DNA of 64,000 bases from Scedosporium boydii. Its lineage: Eukaryota > Ascomycota > Sordariomycetes > Microascales > Microascaceae. How positions within the stretch are numbered: position 1 is the first letter of the stretch; the number at the start of each line of letters is the position of its first letter. The stretch lies in assembly GCA_002221725.1 (NCBI GenBank), contig NJFT01000006.1, forward strand, positions 62,001-126,000, written 5' to 3'. Below, in pieces: positions 1 to 9,870 of the stretch. The translations under genes and the position numbers were made by a program. A model generated the notes under the pieces. The model searched no databases. It saw only the letters and a list, made by a program, of their open reading frames with translations, and was not told where the DNA came from.

Positions 1-254
1 AGTTGGGCAGCCACATTCTAAGACTTGCATCCTCTCGTTACTTCCACAGGAATTTTATTAAGTTTCCCTATTATTTTCCCGCCTAATATGTTTTTCCGGT
101 TTTCTGTATGGCCTCTTCCTGCTTTCTATTACACCATGGCCTACTTGTCCCGGCCGGTCACTTGACGAGCTCGAGAAGTCCTCTCTAGAACGGCCAAAAT
201 TACAAGTTCCACTATTCTCCGTTCCTCATCGAAAGAATTTCATGTATGCTCCCT

Positions 255-1853
255 TCAAGAAGCCAGGGGCAAATTGGCCTTCGCCGGCCCATTCAAGCAC
301 AGTCCCTTATTCGAGAATCGGCTTCCATGAACAGGACAATCAAACGTCATCTCCGCCGAGTTATAACAGACAACACCTTTCATATGGGGGCACAGGGCGC
401 TCATTTTGACAACCTTCCCATCTTCACCCTTGTAGACCGCAACGGGCCTCCCGAGTGTGGGGTTCAACACCGCGCCCGAACCGGGGACCAAATCCTCAAT
501 GTCGCTGATGTCGGTCTGCAACAGCCGCTTATACTCCTTGTTGATCGTCATCGCATTCGTCGTAATGGTCGGCACGGACTTCGCGAGCGAGGCAAACCGC
601 TTTGGCGAGTAAAGCTTACTCCAGGGGTTGTCCTTTCCCTCGATCAAGTCGGAGATCAGCTTGCTGCCGAGGACGCCGTGAGTCAGTCCGTTGCCAGAAT
701 CTCCTGTGACGATGTAGACGTTATTGCATCCGGGATTAAGCCCGATGAAGGCCATATAGTCCGCCGGCTCGTAGATCTGGCCGCTCCACCTGTAATCTAC
801 GGAACCGGCCTGGGGAAAACGGTCCCTGACCCACTTCTCGAGTTCGTCAGAGCGCCCGTCGGGACCCTCCTGGCCAACCCTATGGTCGCATCCTCCGATG
901 ACAACGTAGTCGTCTTTATCGTCGCACATGGTGAGTCGGACGTACTTGTACGCCTCAGCCGAATCGTAAATAAAGCAGTCCTCGATGCTCCCCTTCGGCA
1001 CCCGAATGGCAATCGCATATGTGCGGTCGTACTGCATCTCCGCCACGACGCTCAACTTCTGTAACGGGACGCAGGTCGCCTCTACAGCCTGCTCGCACTC
1101 GACGCTGGAGCCACCTTCGGTTTTGACCATGACTTTGTTACCCCGCTCTTCCACTGACATCACCCGGGTCGAGGTGTAACACTTAAAGTTGGGTTGCCTC
1201 TGCAACCAGTGTAGAAGACCAACAAGGTACTGAGTAGGATGAAAAGCCGCCTGGCCAGCGAAAACCGCTCCGCCGCGCTGGTCAGGCTTGCCATTCCACC
1301 CGCTGATAGTCAGATCCTCGCGGAACTGCACAGGTAAGCCAAGCGACTTAGCAACATCGGCCTCTTCCTGGAGTTGCTTCATGTCCTGCTCGTGTCCTTT
1401 GTCACCCCGCTCGTACATGGAGATTTCGTAGCCGGGAACGTGTCGATATTCGCATTCAATGTTGAGCTTCTTCGCAACGTCGCCTACGTGGTTCAGCGCC
1501 CACGTGTGGCTGTCGGCAGCGATCTGCGCGCCTTCCCGTCCGTGCTTCTTCATGATGTTGATGTAGTGGTCGTCAAGCGCATTAGCAAGGTGGGCGCTCG
1601 TCCGGCCAGATTCGCCCGAGAGCACCCCGCGAGCCTCCAACATGACAACATCCTTGCCGCTCGAGACGAGCTCGTAGGCGGTGGAGATGCCCGCAATACC
1701 TGCGCCGACGACACACACCTGCGCCTTCAGGTCCGTGTTCAAGGGCTGGAACTTGGGGCGGTTGGCGTAGTCATCTCTGTGTACCCACACTGAATTGGCT
1801 GCGCCAGAGGTCTGTTCGAACCGCTTGTCTACGGGAATAGCTGAAGACACCAT
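255..1853 (-). CDS. FAD-dependent oxidoreductase with C-terminal Rieske domain
   Basis: Single-exon gene of about 532 residues. The N-terminal two thirds is a DAO-type flavoprotein: the Rossmann motif VVGAGIAGIS lies near residues 49-58, followed by an acidic strand end (MLEAR), and a second FAD contact GDSGNGLTHG near residue 390. The C-terminus is a Rieske [2Fe-2S] domain with C488-x-H490 and C506-x2-H509 separated by 15 residues, the normal spacing. Fungal proteins of this architecture are predicted soluble oxidoreductases that deaminate or oxidise an unknown amine or amino-acid-like substrate; the substrate here cannot be read. The frame is open up to an ATG at 1976, but I chose the ATG at 1853 because it has a good Kozak context (AACCATGG) and the upstream 41 residues resemble no family sequence. 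No introns and no breaks are visible. Confidence 0.85.
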   Translation of the reverse strand: MVSSAIPVDKRFEQTSGAANSVWVHRDDYANRPKFQPLNTDLKAQVCVVGAGIAGISTAYELVSSGKDVVMLEARGVLSGESGRTSAHLANALDDHYINIMKKHGREGAQIAADSHTWALNHVGDVAKKLNIECEYRHVPGYEISMYERGDKGHEQDMKQLQEEADVAKSLGLPVQFREDLTISGWNGKPDQRGGAVFAGQAAFHPTQYLVGLLHWLQRQPNFKCYTSTRVMSVEERGNKVMVKTEGGSSVECEQAVEATCVPLQKLSVVAEMQYDRTYAIAIRVPKGSIEDCFIYDSAEAYKYVRLTMCDDKDDYVVIGGCDHRVGQEGPDGRSDELEKWVRDRFPQAGSVDYRWSGQIYEPADYMAFIGLNPGCNNVYIVTGDSGNGLTHGVLGSKLISDLIEGKDNPWSKLYSPKRFASLAKSVPTITTNAMTINKEYKRLLQTDISDIEDLVPGSGAVLNPTLGRPVAVYKGEDGKVVKMSALCPHMKGVVCYNSAEMTFDCPVHGSRFSNKGLCLNGPAKANLPLAS

Positions 1854-1979
1854 GGTTCGTCTCGGAAAAATATGGAGTGTGAAATGACTGTTGAACTTTC
1901 GAGAAAGTGTCGAGAACCTCATTATAGGATACTCAAAACCGGTGTCGACACAAGAGTCCAACACAAGCTCAGACAACGG

Positions 1980-3321
1980 GAGCTGTGGTATTCTTAACCG
2001 TCTTCATGTGGCAGCTTCCCAACGAGGGCGCCTCCGATGAGCATCATAATGACTACGGCGCGGCCAACCAATGTTCGTGTTTTCGTGTTTCTACATCTAT
2101 GATGTCATTAAATTATAACAGCTTCGCCGGGATTCCCTTGATTAGCCAATTAGAACCGCTCTTATTAATCCAGCATCAGCAAACATGTTTGCTCACAACG
2201 GATACCGCGTTCAACCTTGCCTAGAAGCCAAGATACGACTGAACATCGGTTTCACATGTGACGTCGTGACGAAGCCGAAATTCATCTCTGAGATCATATC
2301 AGCACGTAATCTATATCCCTCAATACTGCGTAAATATGACCCCATGTTTTGTAAACATGTCTCACGGGGATTTCAAGTTGAATATGACGGCATCTCCTCG
2401 ATGACCTTCCTTAAAGTCGATAACTAAAGATGATCGAACAGTTTCTGACACCTAAGGTTTCAATAACACATCATGGGAAGTAACTCGGTTAGTACAGGGG
2501 ACCACCTCGTTGCCGTCCTATAGTATAGTTTGCCTGGGGACATGTACGGCTCCCTTGCCTTTGGCATGACAGGGAGGACAGCTTGCTTCAGGTTTTCGAC
2601 TGGACTTATCATGGGAATGATTGAGCTAATTGTCGGGTAAGGGGCTAAAACGAAGCGCCATAGATAGGCTCATTGAGCTCCAGAACATCGTATGTTACTG
2701 CCGGGTATGCCCAACTCATCAACTCACTCGCTTCTTTTCTAAAGCCCACAGTGCTCATGGCGGGGTAATAGGCGAGATTTAGACCAAAAATGCCTCGTCT
2801 TTCTGAGGTTGTCGGACGATACGAAATGGGATATCTTGTCACCTCATAGCCTAGCTTTAGGAGTATTTGAGGACGGGATAGAAAGCAGGGTTGCGAAGGA
2901 CACGAAGGGCAAGGTTAAAACCCATCTTATATATCCTCGGTCCCCTTCTGGGCCTCGAGCTCAGTGCGAGTAGTTGATTCCGACCTTCGGCGAGATGATC
3001 TCACATTTCGTACGCCATTACTAGAAGCTCTGCAAGATTACCACCGGCTGGGGGCACTTCACGCACTTGCCTTTCACCCGATAACTCGCGAGACCGGCAC
3101 AAGCGTGCGGCAATGGGATGACTTGCTCGGCTAGCATGTTAAAAACACCCTGCTCACTCGTGGGCTCCTTGCAACCAAGGCTAATATGAGAGATTGACTA
3201 CAACCGAGGTAATAAATAATCTCAGGATTCCAGTCTTGAAGCTACTAGAGCGGTATGCTGTGCGTTTTTCGGACTTGCAGCGGCCCTCGCCTCCCCAAAA
3301 TTAGACAATAAACGGGAACGT
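1980..3321. other. Intergenic region, no gene recognised
   Basis: About 1.3 kb between the oxidoreductase 5' end and the 3' end of the short-chain dehydrogenase. Only short open frames of up to about 80 codons occur, with no recognisable motif. It should contain the oxidoreductase promoter on its left side. Nothing else is supported. Confidence 0.5.
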
Positions 3322-4296
3322 TCATTGTCCGGCAACAAGCGACAGGCCTCCATCTACCGTAAACTTCTGCCCATTGACAAACTGATTTACAGCGCAAAAC
3401 AGCACTGCACTTGCAATATCTTCCTCCTTCCCCGGTCGCTCAGCAGGATAGTTGCTTCCCTTCTCCTTGGGCATGTGGCTCTTCTGGCCCTCATCGCTTC
3501 CCCCGGTTGTCATCTCGCTCGGAAATAGACCGGGCGAGATGCTGTTGACACGGATCTTGAGGCCGTTCGTCACGATATCGGTGGCCAACATCCGGGTTAG
3601 ACGGAGTAGAGCTGCCTTCGACGCGTTGTACGAGAAATGATGCTGGCCTGTCTTAACCTCTCCGCTCACGCTGGCGATGTTGATAACCGTTCCAGACCAC
3701 CCTTCATGTCTTTCGGTGCTGTGGTGGAGGAGCGGCAAGAATGCTGATGTTGTGAAGTATGTCGAGGCCGCATTTGCACGGTAGACATCTTCCCAGTCCT
3801 CAAACGTGGACTTGTCCGCGCTAAACATCCTGGCTTTCAACTCGTCCGCAGATCTCTTCTTGTCATCGATGTCTAGCCTGGACCCCGCTATACCCGCATT
3901 ATTGACAAGAATGCAGAGGCACTTCTCGCGGCTCGAGATATAATCATAGAGCTCAGAGATTGCTTGTTTCTTAGTCACATCGCAGGTGACTGGGATGAGC
4001 TCGCCTGGAACCTCTTTGCCGTAAGTGGCAACGACGTTTTCCAGCTTTTCCTTCGTACGACCGGTGATGTAGACTTTGGCGCCGTTGACAGCAAATGTCT
4101 GGGCGATCATGAGGCCGATACCAGAACCACCGCCTAATGTAAGGGGTTTCTATCGTTAGCTAGACCGTCCAGGGGAATTCAGGCAGTCGCTGCTGTGAGG
4201 AAATCTCTTTAAAACAGTACCTGTGACAAGGGCAACGTGCCCGGTCAAATCAAAAAGCGAATCTCGCTGGACGCTTTTCAGCGACTCGTGACCCAT
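3322..4296 (-). CDS. Short-chain dehydrogenase/reductase (SDR)
   Basis: Two exons: 4221-4296 and 3322-4133, joined across a 87-nt GT-AG intron, giving 295 residues. The splice reconstitutes the classical SDR cofactor motif: exon 1 ends ...HVALVTG and exon 2 begins GGSGIGL, so TGGGSGIG is intact. Further family signatures are NNAGIAG, the catalytic Ser in NIASVSG, the YNASK catalytic Tyr/Lys, and SPGLFPSEM after the active site. TGR after the second strand suggests NADP(H) preference. This is the size and motif set of a classical cytosolic SDR acting on an alcohol or ketone; the substrate is unknown. The start is the only ATG in frame with exon 1 and precedes MGHESLK. The gene looks intact. 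It is convergent with nothing nearby and stands alone between gene-poor stretches. Confidence 0.9.
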
Positions 4297-4446
4297 ATTG
4301 AGCTGTTACTGCTTAGATGGATAACCAATATATAGATTGGAATAGTAGGAAGAGTGTATCAGAAAGTAATGGAAACTGACGGGGCTATTGTAAGCTTTTT
4401 TATACCATACCTCGCAGTCATTGTTCTAATATAACCGGTCCATATC

Positions 4447-4718
4447 ACTACTGTCATCGACCTTGAATTGTCAGTTGAAAGATATCGTTGACGTCACGCT
4501 GGTGAAGCTGTGTGATCCATTACAAGTTTAACGAAAGATATATTGCGTAGGCCTCCACGGCTATAGTAGGTTTGTATACTCAGTTGATCTCCGCGTAGCA
4601 AGTAGCGTGCTTTCTCTACCGTATCTTCGTTAAACTCATGATGGATCAGACAGCTTCACCAACGTGACGTCAGCGATATCTTTCAATTGGCAATTCAAGG
4701 TTGATGACGGTGGTTGTC
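4447..4718. repeat. MITE-like long inverted repeat with TGACGTCA in both arms
   Basis: Two arms of about 90 bp in opposite orientation (about 4448-4541 and 4621-4717) flank an ~80-bp unique centre. Comparing the left arm with the reverse complement of the right over ~85 bp, I count 8 transitions, 1 transversion and 1 single-base gap. Each arm carries the CRE/bZIP palindrome TGACGTCA (4489-4496 and 4665-4672). No ORF lies inside. The structure fits a non-autonomous inverted-repeat transposon (MITE-like); I could not define a target-site duplication, so the outer ends are approximate. Confidence 0.6.
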
Positions 4719-4729
4719 AAACACATGTA

Positions 4730-5973
4730 GAATCTTAAGATAATACTATTTCACAAATCCAGTTGGAAAATACCGCCGAGTTCGCTTATACACGTGAAAT
4801 ATTACAATTGGTGGACAGAGTGAGCTCAGTATTAATTCTGTAAGGATCGACACCCTTTTCTGGGTATAATGATCGTTTATGATGTCCAGCTTGCAGCATG
4901 AACATTTCAAGAGTGAATTCCCGGTCAGGAGCTTACAGCCGAGTCTCTCTCATTCGGGTCTTACCAATATCGGCGATAGACCGCCGCCTCCCTACGACTT
5001 TGCTTTTCTCCACCCACCTTCCCCGCTGAGATCTCCCCGCTGAGATAACTTACAAGTAATATTCCAAGAGTAAATCTACACAAAAGCGGCCCTCCAGTCA
5101 AGTAGTTCCCAATGGCTCATCACAGGCAAGAAAATTATTTAATAGAGGTGGAACGCCTCGATGCCGTATATGGTACCACAGCATAGTTCTCCTGCAGGAC
5201 ATCTAGCTAGTTACCGGTGACCATCACATAGAACCGTATTTGAAGGGTGCCCCCCTAATATCACCAAACATGGAGATAACCCCCAGAATCTACGGATTCG
5301 AGGTTATGTCACCCAGGGCGCCAAGTACTATTCTGGACCACTGGGTGGAGGAATGGTAGGAATACTGACGTCATGGTATATAGGCGGAGGCAATATTGCT
5401 TCGGGAAGGAATTACCTCAGATATATTGAGAGGCAGTGCTAAGGTATTTGTAGTTGGCATCGTCAAGATTTAACTCGATCATGTTGTCATGAAGGTTGTC
5501 GTCTTATATATACAGGTTCTTTGGAGGGGTGTGTCCTTGAAGCCGGCGTTAATCGAAACCCGCCCACTGGAAATCATTTAAAGACGGCCTGTTCCCGAGG
5601 ATGTCGCGAAATCTTGAGGACAGCCCTGCGGAGGTGCAGTTGACTTACGATCCTCTTGTTTACAATACGTCCTCCATGGAAATGGAAGACAGGCGTCTGC
5701 GGGGTAGATTGTGTGGAATATTGCTCGGCAGTTATTCCAGCCTTCGTAAGACAAAACGACACTCTTGAACTACCTGACGAAGACTAACAAGCTAGACATT
5801 AAGTCGCTCTCTCCGGCGTATAGCCTAATCTCTCTTTGCAAAACTCGCCTCCATAACATGCCTATTTATGACCGCCTCACATAGCCTTCGCTCTTCTACT
5901 TTAGATCTAATCCCATCTGAACCTCTTACGTCGATGTTAAACCTAAACACGACTCCTCGCCTGGCGGAAAACC
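4730..5973. other. Gene-poor region with one CRE palindrome
   Basis: No coding signal recognised over 1.2 kb. A further TGACGTCA palindrome lies at 5365-5372. Short open frames here show no family resemblance. Confidence 0.4.
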
Positions 5974-6432
5974 TCACCAGATCCCTCTCCTTAGCTCTTT
6001 TAGCTCCTGTCGCCGCTTCTCCAACATTTCCTCATTCTCCCCAATACGTTCCGCCCATCCCTTCTCGCCACCCACGCTCCCGTGTACCTCGGACACATTC
6101 TGAGGTGGCCGAACTCGTGTACCGCTGCGGACAGACATTCTTGCTAAAACATCGCCGCCGACATGCGCCTTCTCGTGAGGCCCAGCTACCTCCTTAGCGA
6201 CATCTTCAGTAACCCCGTCGTATAGACCTGGCGGCTCTACCGTAGAACCTTCCTGGTATTCCTCCCCTGGCTCTGGGGCACCCGATTTGTCTGAAAGCCC
6301 GTCCTCGCTATTCTTCCCAAACACCATGTCCACAGCGGCGAAGAACGGGACTAGAATCCTCTGGTCCCCTTTCACCTTGCGTCCTTTCTTCGTCTTATTC
6401 GCATGTTGTCCCCATCGAAAATTTGAATTCAA
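5974..6432 (-). CDS. Unrecognised open frame of 152 codons
   Basis: An open frame starting MNSNFRWG with a basic N-terminus (KTKKGRKVKGD), an acidic, glycine-rich middle, and a charged C-terminus (EEMLEKRRQELKELRRG) that could form a short coiled coil. I do not recognise a family. An overlapping frame on the other strand (5868-6197) is equally open, so coding is not proven. It could be a relic of a larger gene or chance. No intron or promoter evidence supports it. Confidence 0.2.
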   Translation of the reverse strand: MNSNFRWGQHANKTKKGRKVKGDQRILVPFFAAVDMVFGKNSEDGLSDKSGAPEPGEEYQEGSTVEPPGLYDGVTEDVAKEVAGPHEKAHVGGDVLARMSVRSGTRVRPPQNVSEVHGSVGGEKGWAERIGENEEMLEKRRQELKELRRGIW

Positions 6433-7487
6433 GCTAATCTCAAAAAATAGTTATCGGCGAATATTCTGATACGAGGATAAGTGTGCTTTATTTGTGACGT
6501 CGCAGTTGTGGACAGAACAGAACACTCCAGCTGAACTTACGGTCTGGTGCCGCACATAGAGAGCGAATCGAAACCAAAAAGAACAGAACAGCGTAGAAGG
6601 AAATAAACCTTTATGACATTGGTGCAAATCCGTAGAAAATGGCATTTTATCACGACTTAGAATTCCAGGAAGTGTCGACGCCGTGACCCGGTATTGGGAT
6701 AGGTTATACTAAAGTACATCGCGGCAATATGCTGCTATCTCTCGGGGGCTTTCAAGAATGTCCTACCTTATTGACTGCTGCAGGGTTATCTAACACATGT
6801 TCCGCTTGTAGAATTTATTCTAATTTCACCTCCCTCGGAGGGTCTTGCATTTGCAATCGCGCACAATCCTAGCCGCGGGAGTAGGATGCCCATTATAAGA
6901 GAGAGAACTAGCTGTAGTTCTTCTACTAGAAAATCTTTCCTCACTCCGTATGAAGAGATCAAGTCTTCACAAGATATGGAAGTAATGATATGTACCATAG
7001 CTCGCTCACAACTAAGTTGTAACATATATACGACCCCCATTGGGACCCAGTGTCTCCTCATCTCCGTGATCCTTATCCACCGTCGATTCATGATTCATCC
7101 AGGTCCACCGAGAAATTCAGCGCCACCTTCCCTGCTGCGGTTTCCCAGAGATGTCAGAACAACTAGTGTTCTCCGACAGTTGTCCGTTTTAATACATGGG
7201 AACAAATCATCATAACCCTCAGACACGGGCTTGAAGTCGCTTGAAGTCGCCGAATACAAAGAGACACACCTGTGCTCTCTGCATCCCCACCATCCATCTC
7301 CGACAGACAAGTACACTCATGGGATCGGCCTCTTCCACTATATCATTGATCTTTTTGCTTAAAGGATAGAGTTTCGAGTACGATTCCACAGAAGAGAAAT
7401 CCTGCATCTGGCTTACTGCTATCCCATGCCAGTAGCATCCTGGAATTGTGCCGCTAAGATGGCGAGCAGCGGCGGCAGCATGCTTTA
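6433..7487. other. Intergenic, nothing recognised
   Basis: About 1 kb with only short frames. A small tandem duplication of CTTGAAGTCG occurs at about 7230-7249. No RNA gene or mobile element recognised. Confidence 0.4.
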
Positions 7488-7620
7488 TTACCTCCGGATC
7501 CCCGCCTGAACGCTCTGGACGAAGTCATAGTAGGCACCGCTCTCAGAGTCGGTGATATCGTCGACAGGGTAGTCGTTGGGTACAGTTGCGAGTGCTTTAT
7601 TGGGTACAAGCCGACATTCC
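7488..7620 (-). pseudogene. Possible 3'-terminal coding relic
   Basis: Read on the minus strand, the last about 43 codons before a TAA at 7488-7490 look protein-like (ends ...NDYPVDDITDSESGAYYDF and then VQSVQAGIRR). A TAG stops the frame upstream, while a neighbouring frame (...SLYEDRNVGLYP) stays open, as would happen after a 1-nt indel. I cannot name the parent family. It lies just downstream of the hemerythrin-like gene on the same strand and may be an unrelated gene end left by rearrangement. Confidence 0.2.
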
Positions 7621-7650
7621 TATCCTCGTACAAGGAGGGTAGGTAAAGGC

Positions 7651-8377
7651 TCACGTCTTATTACTAGGGAATTTCCTAAAAACATCGGCAACCTTATCTA
7701 TCGGAGCTGTCATCAGCCCCATGACAGTCTCAAAGGGCGGATTCTCCCCAGCACTTGGGTGGCTCCGTGTGGGCACAAACGCCTTTGTCTTGTCAAACTC
7801 GTCTGACAGCGCCCTTGACTTCTCCCCCTCAAGCACCTTCTCAAGCATAGGAAGCTCCTGATCCTCTTCCTCCTTCATATGCTCGTCTAGTAGTCTCTAA
7901 ATCTCCTTCAATTTAGGCACGTATTCAGAGTCAGTGGCCCTCATATTCTGGAATTCTTTGAGGAGTTCCTTCACCTGAGAGAGTATCTAACGTCAGCGCC
8001 CAGTCTCACGCTAACCAAAAACGTAGACAGGAAAAACCTACTCGGTGATGTTCCTTACGGTCTATTTCTACCATAGACTTGCCTTGGGAACCAAGATATT
8101 CTTCGAAAGCAGGATAGACAAGGAGCTCCTCGCCAACCGAGCGCCGCGCAAGCTCCCAGGTAAATTGGTTGCCATAGCGTTGCTGGTGGTCAGAGTCGGT
8201 AGAGCCGATCACCTCATTGTAGTACTGCTCAAGCTCGCGGTGATCCTTGACAATGGCGTCAGAGATCATAGGCATGTGGGCAATATAGCGGCAGGCAGAA
8301 GCTTGAAAATATCGGTGAGCTGGGCGGTTAAGAGTGAGTACCAGCCGCTTAGAGGCAAACGTGCTAGTAGAAAACAT
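7651..8377 (-). pseudogene. Hemerythrin-like (HHE) protein gene interrupted by one TAG
   Basis: Exon 1 is 8042-8377 and exon 2 is 7651-7974, with a 67-nt intron (GTAGGT...CAG). The protein has an N-terminal Arg/Ser/Thr-rich stretch like a mitochondrial presequence, then a four-helix HHE cation-binding domain: first His in VKDHRELEQYY, a carboxylate in GEELLVYPAFE, HH in RKEHHR, and DEHMKEEEDQELP in the last helix, all expected diiron/haem-type ligands of the hemerythrin fold. Fungal members are thought to bind O2 or NO or to sense redox state. The frame is continuous except for a TAG at 7897-7899 (context KLKEI-stop-RLLDEHM), inside the last helix of the domain. Without it the product would be about 218 residues. 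Either a recent pseudogene or a transcript needing recoding. Confidence 0.75.
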
Positions 8378-8385
8378 GGTAACTA

Positions 8386-9870
8386 GCTACCTGAGTCAAG
8401 GACCACGGGTGCCTCGATAGAACCTTATTAAGTAGTTTACTGGAGATGCACTAGGATTTATATATCAAAGAGCTAGTATATATGCTAAAAGCATTTGCAA
8501 TACGTGCCCTTGGTGTTCAGAGAGCCCATTGAATTTACTGCCACCTCCCTGTCTATGAGTCTGAGTCAAATGGCCGGCCCCTTACCAGAGTAGTACTGTG
8601 GTACATCATGATTATTGCAAAATAAAGTGTATTGTGTTTGTTGTGGCCCAATTGAATGTTTCATGTCGTCATCAATGATCTCATCAAATCAGCACAAGAC
8701 GACAATGCTTCAGTTAAAGCCGGTTTTAAACACATGATTAAATTGAGAAAGCGTCTGGATAGCATTACTTTCAGTGTCCTCAAAGAAGGCTAGTGAGCTA
8801 ATAGGTCGATACGATTCGATCGACATGCGGCATTGGTCCCAAAGCCCAACCGCCTGGTAATTTCTCCGTAGACTTCGCAAAAATCTTGATTTGAACACCG
8901 GTGCTCTTACTGTGAGAATATCAGCTTCTGTATATGCTGTCACATGCCGTCAGAGTCGGGTGGCGTAGCTCGGGCAGAACTATGTGGTGATCAATTGCCG
9001 ATATCTGACAAAGGAATGGGACTATGCCAACTGGTTAGAGATCCCAGTACCTGCTTAAAGATTAACGTAACGCTCGGTGATAGCAAAAGCCCGGAGTATT
9101 TGCGTACGTATAAATTCCGGTATCCTAGAGGAGTCAATGGTAAGAACGGATGAGGTGGACTTCCTGTGACGCTTTGCAAAAAAAGTAATAAATGGTAGGA
9201 TAACGGTTATAGACTGGGTCTCAGGGTAGTCGCGATAGAAAAAAGAATTTGTGCAGTAGCTATATCTGAAGGCTGACTGCGACGGTATCAAGGTAGCGTT
9301 CTCATTGGAGGAAAAGACGTCAAAATCATCACAAGAAACATGAGGTTCCACCCTACACGCCTTGAATAAACATGGGACAATCGACTTAAGCTGGAGGACA
9401 CCTAGTTAGGGCACGAAACGGATGTCTACCAACAGGCAAGATCCTACAGCTGTAGGCTCTTCTGTTCAGACTCAAGTTTGAAGGGCATATCAATCGCTTT
9501 GAAGGACCGGGCTGCTCAAGTATATGCTTCTTGTAATCGGGTAATCTGACAGATTTCGCCAATCTCTTGTGGCACCTTCATACCTCAAGAAATGCTTGTG
9601 CCCCAGTCTTGAACTCTTCAAGGACCTAAGGAAGTTGTCCATTCCGGTATGCCTGTAGCTGGCACCACCTGTTACAGTTACATACATCATGTACATTTAC
9701 CGTGTCTGCCTAGGGCAAGGCTATTGGTAACAAAGAACTTAATATAAAGCAGTAGCGGCGTCGTTTCTCTTGTTGTGGCACATCTGGGACTTCAGTGTCC
9801 TTGGGCAGCCTCTCGTGACAGTAGAGGAGGTATGAATATTTGGTACAAATAAATGCAGCGAACCAAGCAA
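8386..9870. other. Intergenic, with a possible coding fragment at 8710-8943 (-)
   Basis: Mostly featureless. On the minus strand 8710-8943 is open for 77 codons with a natural-looking composition (contains FLRSLRRNYQAVGLWDQC and SYRPISSLAFFEDTE), which could be a fragment of a decayed gene. No start, splice or family assignment can be supported. Confidence 0.25.

Noticed and set aside
246..1064. Plus-strand open frame of 272 codons
   Set aside because: It is the antisense shadow of the FAD/Rieske gene, which shows family motifs; the shadow shows none.
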